Below are positions 61,592 through 64,000 of a DNA stretch of 64,000 bases, piece after piece. Both the position numbers and the translations under genes were made by a program. Source of the DNA: DATFVJ01 sp963712955. GTDB taxonomy: Bacteria; Actinomycetota; Actinomycetes; Streptosporangiales; Streptosporangiaceae. Each line of letters starts with the position of its first letter. Within the stretch, counting starts at the first letter, position 1. The notes beneath the pieces were generated by a model. It worked only from the letters and a program-made list of their open reading frames with translations, was not told the DNA's origin and ran no database searches. The stretch is taken from assembly GCA_963712955.1 (NCBI GenBank), contig CAVQKF010000018.1, forward strand, positions 62,001 through 126,000, read 5' to 3'.

Positions 61592-62068
61592 ATGAAGGCG
61601 ACGATCGCCGCTGCCGGCGCCGTGGCGGCGGCAGTGGCGGCGACTGCGGCGATCGGCGGTGTCGCGGCGGATCCCGGGTCCGCCTGGTATCGCGGTCTGC
61701 GCAAGCCATCGTGGCAGCCTGCGCCTCCGGCCTACGCACTGGTATGGACGCCGCTGTATGTAGTCATCACTTACGCAGGTTCCCGGGCGCTCACACGTGC
61801 CCTCAGCCCCGACCGTGGCAGGCTCGCCCGCAGCCTCCTCCTCGACCTGGCCCTGAACGCCGCGTGGACGCCGTTGTTCTTCCGAGCCCAGCGGCCTCGC
61901 GCCGCGCTGGCCGAGATCGCCTGCCTCGACATCGCCAACGTGCTGCTGATCCGTCTGACGTGGCGGGCTGACCGCACCGCGGCGGTCCTGCTGCTTCCCT
62001 ACGCCGGCTGGACTGCGTTCGCCACCGCGCTGAACGCCGAGATCGTCCGGCTGAACCCCGGCGCCTGA
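61592..62068 (+). CDS. tspO: TspO/MBR-family membrane protein
   Basis: 158 residues, five helices. WYRGLRKPSWQPAPPAYALV at the start and NAAWTPLFF in the middle are TspO signatures. The family binds porphyrins and cholesterol-like ligands. ATG start at 61592. Confidence 0.93.
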   Translation: MKATIAAAGAVAAAVAATAAIGGVAADPGSAWYRGLRKPSWQPAPPAYALVWTPLYVVITYAGSRALTRALSPDRGRLARSLLLDLALNAAWTPLFFRAQRPRAALAEIACLDIANVLLIRLTWRADRTAAVLLLPYAGWTAFATALNAEIVRLNPGA

Positions 62069-62145
62069 GCGGCCCGGCCGCAGCTATGGTGCGCCGCCTG
62101 GCAGCGGCGCCGGGCGCACTACATGGCAGGAGGCGGGGAACAAGT

Positions 62146-62667
62146 TCATCGGCCGACGGCCGCCGCCACCGCGGAGACCACCCGCGCGGGCGCACCTGGT
62201 TGCCCTGTGTCCACCTCGACAAGCGTCGCGCCAAGTCCCAGCGGTATGACCGCCGCCGCGAGCGTCGCGGCCTGATCGATGATCGACGGGTTGATTACGT
62301 CACGGTGGATCGGGTGACGCCCGGTGACATGCCGGCCTGACATCCGGCTTCTGGCCACCTGCGGGTCGCAGCGGCAGAACACCTCGACCGCCCCGGCGAA
62401 CTCACCAACCGCCCGCTCGCGTCTTTCCCCTCGCCACCAGCCCTCGGCTACCGCGTCCGGGAACTGTGCGGACAGCCGGAAGACGATCTCCGCTGCGGCA
62501 TCGCCGACACGATAGGACCAGTCCTCGTCGCCCAGGCCGAGCACGTCGGCTAGTGCTTCCTTGATCGTGTCGAGCGCCAGCAGGGGCCACCCGAGGTCTG
62601 CCGCAAGCGCTGCGGCGACGGTCGACTTGCCGGTACCTGGCGCCCCGGACACCACGATCAGCGTCAT
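62146..62667 (-). CDS. Small P-loop kinase
   Basis: 173 residues. Walker A GAPGTGKST at residues 8-16, and a compact AAA/zeta-toxin-like kinase fold with DTIKEALADVLG and RSRMSGRHVTGRHP. The phosphorylated substrate is unknown. Its ATG overlaps the stop of the glycosylase gene by four bases. Confidence 0.8.
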   Translation of the reverse strand: MTLIVVSGAPGTGKSTVAAALAADLGWPLLALDTIKEALADVLGLGDEDWSYRVGDAAAEIVFRLSAQFPDAVAEGWWRGERRERAVGEFAGAVEVFCRCDPQVARSRMSGRHVTGRHPIHRDVINPSIIDQAATLAAAVIPLGLGATLVEVDTGQPGAPARVVSAVAAAVGR

Positions 62668-63673
62668 TGTTCGGTCTCGAGCCGGATGGCTTGCGCAGGG
62701 TCGTCGATGCTGCTACACGACGGGCCGCGGCGGTCGTCGGTGGCCACCGTGCGGTCGGCGGCGAAAGGGCCAGCGATCTCGTGGTTGCGTTCCTCCCGCC
62801 TGGCCCGCAGGTGGACGGCTGCCCAGGCCCGGTAGGGCCGCCAGCGGCTGGCGATGTCGGCAAGCTCCTGCTGGCTCGGGTCAGGGCGTTGATACGCCTC
62901 GGCCATCTCCTTGGTGAGCCGGTCCTCGTGACGGGGCAGGACATCGGGGTGATTGGCGCCCCGGACAATGATCAGCTCGGCGCTGAATGGCCCGATGCCC
63001 GGGAGTTCCTGTAGCTCGGCTATGGCGGCCTGCGGGTCGCTGGCACGAAGCCGTTTGCCATCCAAAGCGCCGCCCCGCGCCGCAGCGGCAAACGCGGCCA
63101 GATAGGTGCGCTTGCGTTCATGCAACCGCAACTCGCCGAGCACGCCGACCAGCCGCTCCGGCGAGGGGAATGCTCGCATGACCGTCCCGTCGATCTCCAC
63201 GACGTGCCCGTGCTGCTCGGCGATGCGCCGCTTGAATGCGGCCGCTTGCACGATGCGGATCCGCTGGCTGAGCAGGGCCCAGGCACCCGCCTCCCACGGC
63301 GAGCAGAAACCTGCCGCCGCAGTCCCGGGTACTGCTGCTGCAGCTCGGCGACAATTGGATCCCGCTCGGCGACCTCAGGCCAGCCAGCGCCATCGACGTC
63401 CAAGGCGAGCACCCGGGCTACCTGCTCGACCGCCGACTCCGCTGTGGCGCCTGCCGCGCCAGCCACGCGGATGACGGCAACGTCCCGATCCTGAGTCACC
63501 GTCGCCGCTACAGGCTCCCAGCTGCCCTCGACGCAGAAGGCCAGATGAAGCGTCCCCTCCCGTGCGGCCGTATGCCCGGCAGGGGTGAAGCCCTCCCAGA
63601 AGCGAGCGCTGGCGGCAAGCGACCAAGGTCCCGACACTGGCCAGCGCCGCTCGACGACGGGGCCATCTGCCAT
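62664..63673 (-). pseudogene. HhH-GPD DNA glycosylase (AlkA-like), one frameshift
   Basis: The N-terminal part (WSLAASARFWEGFTPAGHTA to QQYPGLR) is in one frame; the GFCSPWEAGAWALLSQRIRI, then the HhH motif LPGIGPFSAELIIVRGANHP with D(E/H)D-like catalytic end, is in a second. One base is missing near 63320. The protein would remove alkylated bases from DNA. No other damage is seen, so sequencing error is possible. ATG at 63673. Confidence 0.8.
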
Positions 63674-63862
63674 GCGGCCATGATGCCCCACCCTGCAGCG
63701 CCCGGCCACGCCTGCGCGGCGAGCCGCCCGCTATCGGTGGGCGGCAAGCATGAGGACATGCACCGCAAGCCACATACGTACCCACAGGGGGAGCAGGGCC
63801 CCACACCGAAGACAACGGCATGGGCCGCGAGGGCTGGGAGGGCTCGCTCACCAAGCGGCTTG

Positions 63863-64000
63863 TCAGCGCAGGAGCTGGCGGGCCATCACGACCCGTTGGA
63901 TCTGGTTGGTGCCCTCATAGATCTGGGTGATCTTCGCGTCGCGCATCATCCGCTCGACCGGGTAGTCCTTCGTGTAGCCGTAGCCCCCGAGCAGCTGCAC
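63863..64000 (-). CDS. Acyl-CoA dehydrogenase, C-terminal end only
   Basis: 45 codons and a TGA. VQLLGGYGYTKDYPVERMMR, then DAKITQIYEGTNQIQRVVMA ends the protein, the standard end of acyl-CoA dehydrogenases with the catalytic-region YEGTNQIQR. The 5' part lies beyond the window. The gap 63674-63862 shows no gene. Confidence 0.95.
   Translation of the reverse strand: MQLLGGYGYTKDYPVERMMRDAKITQIYEGTNQIQRVVMARQLLR

Noticed and set aside
1..64000. tRNA or rRNA genes
   Set aside because: I looked for T-arm-like GTTCGA contexts and acceptor pairing and found none that fold.

Overview
The window is a very GC-rich stretch of an actinobacterial chromosome. The signs are the GC-rich third codon positions, the many GTG and TTG starts, the actinobacterial families present (DUF397-like, DUF4245, DUF6542, DUF1707, class F sortase, XRE/TPR regulator with a SLOG protein, PASTA-less Ser/Thr kinase) and a gene block that keeps the order known from Mycobacterium tuberculosis Rv1107c-Rv1110 (xseB, xseA, lipid-droplet protein, ispH). 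A filamentous actinomycete is the best guess; I cannot name the genus from sequence alone.

Region by region. 1-0.8 kb: the end of a CcdA-type thiol transporter. 0.8-13.3 kb, minus strand: a seven-gene operon for a Tcp/VirB-like type IV secretion apparatus (TcpC, TcpD, a giant TcpE-ParA fusion, VirB4-like ATPase, VirB6-like channel protein, a small anchored protein, and an SLT-NlpC/P60 wall hydrolase), with no relaxase or coupling protein in view. 13.4-28.3 kb: mostly chromosomal core and envelope genes: ychF, rmuC, a DUF4397 protein translationally coupled to a class F sortase, ispH, xseA, xseB, an L,D-transpeptidase lipoprotein, a TetR regulator, and a small GntR/DUF397-like module. 28.3-30.3 kb: a 14-helix MFS exporter. 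30.4-37.3 kb: a scrambled accessory zone with two toxin-antitoxin pairs (HigBA and a RelE/YefM pair, each with a palindromic operator), a 65-bp direct repeat around the first pair, an XRE/TPR-SLOG pair, and remains of transposases and of an ABC exporter. 37.3-42.9 kb: class I fumarase beside a stub of class II fumarase, a Ser/Thr kinase, a two-gene HTH module and an IS200/IS605 element with an internally deleted tnpB. 43.0-45.1 kb: two paralogous secreted SLT-domain wall enzymes, each with a Crp-like site about 240-270 bp upstream. 45.6-55.7 kb: an unusual block with a three-gene cassette (two-helix membrane protein, cupin-like protein, inositol-monophosphatase-like enzyme), an SLC13/ArsB-like permease and a 1943-residue TIR-NACHT-pentapeptide-WD40 protein. 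55.7-64 kb: single metabolic genes (serine hydrolase, frameshifted phytoene-desaturase-like gene, flavin-dependent oxidoreductase, deaminase, TspO, small kinase, frameshifted DNA glycosylase, end of an acyl-CoA dehydrogenase).

The best candidates for something new are the TIR-NACHT-WD40 protein with its degenerate phosphoesterase-like and possible nuclease-like insert (an immune-type STAND sensor by architecture), the membrane/cupin/IMPase cassette a few kb away, and the TcpE-ParA fusion inside an apparently relaxase-free T4SS operon. A further oddity is the large number of in-frame 15, 18, 21 and 24-bp minisatellites inside genes, which would change linker length without breaking the frame.
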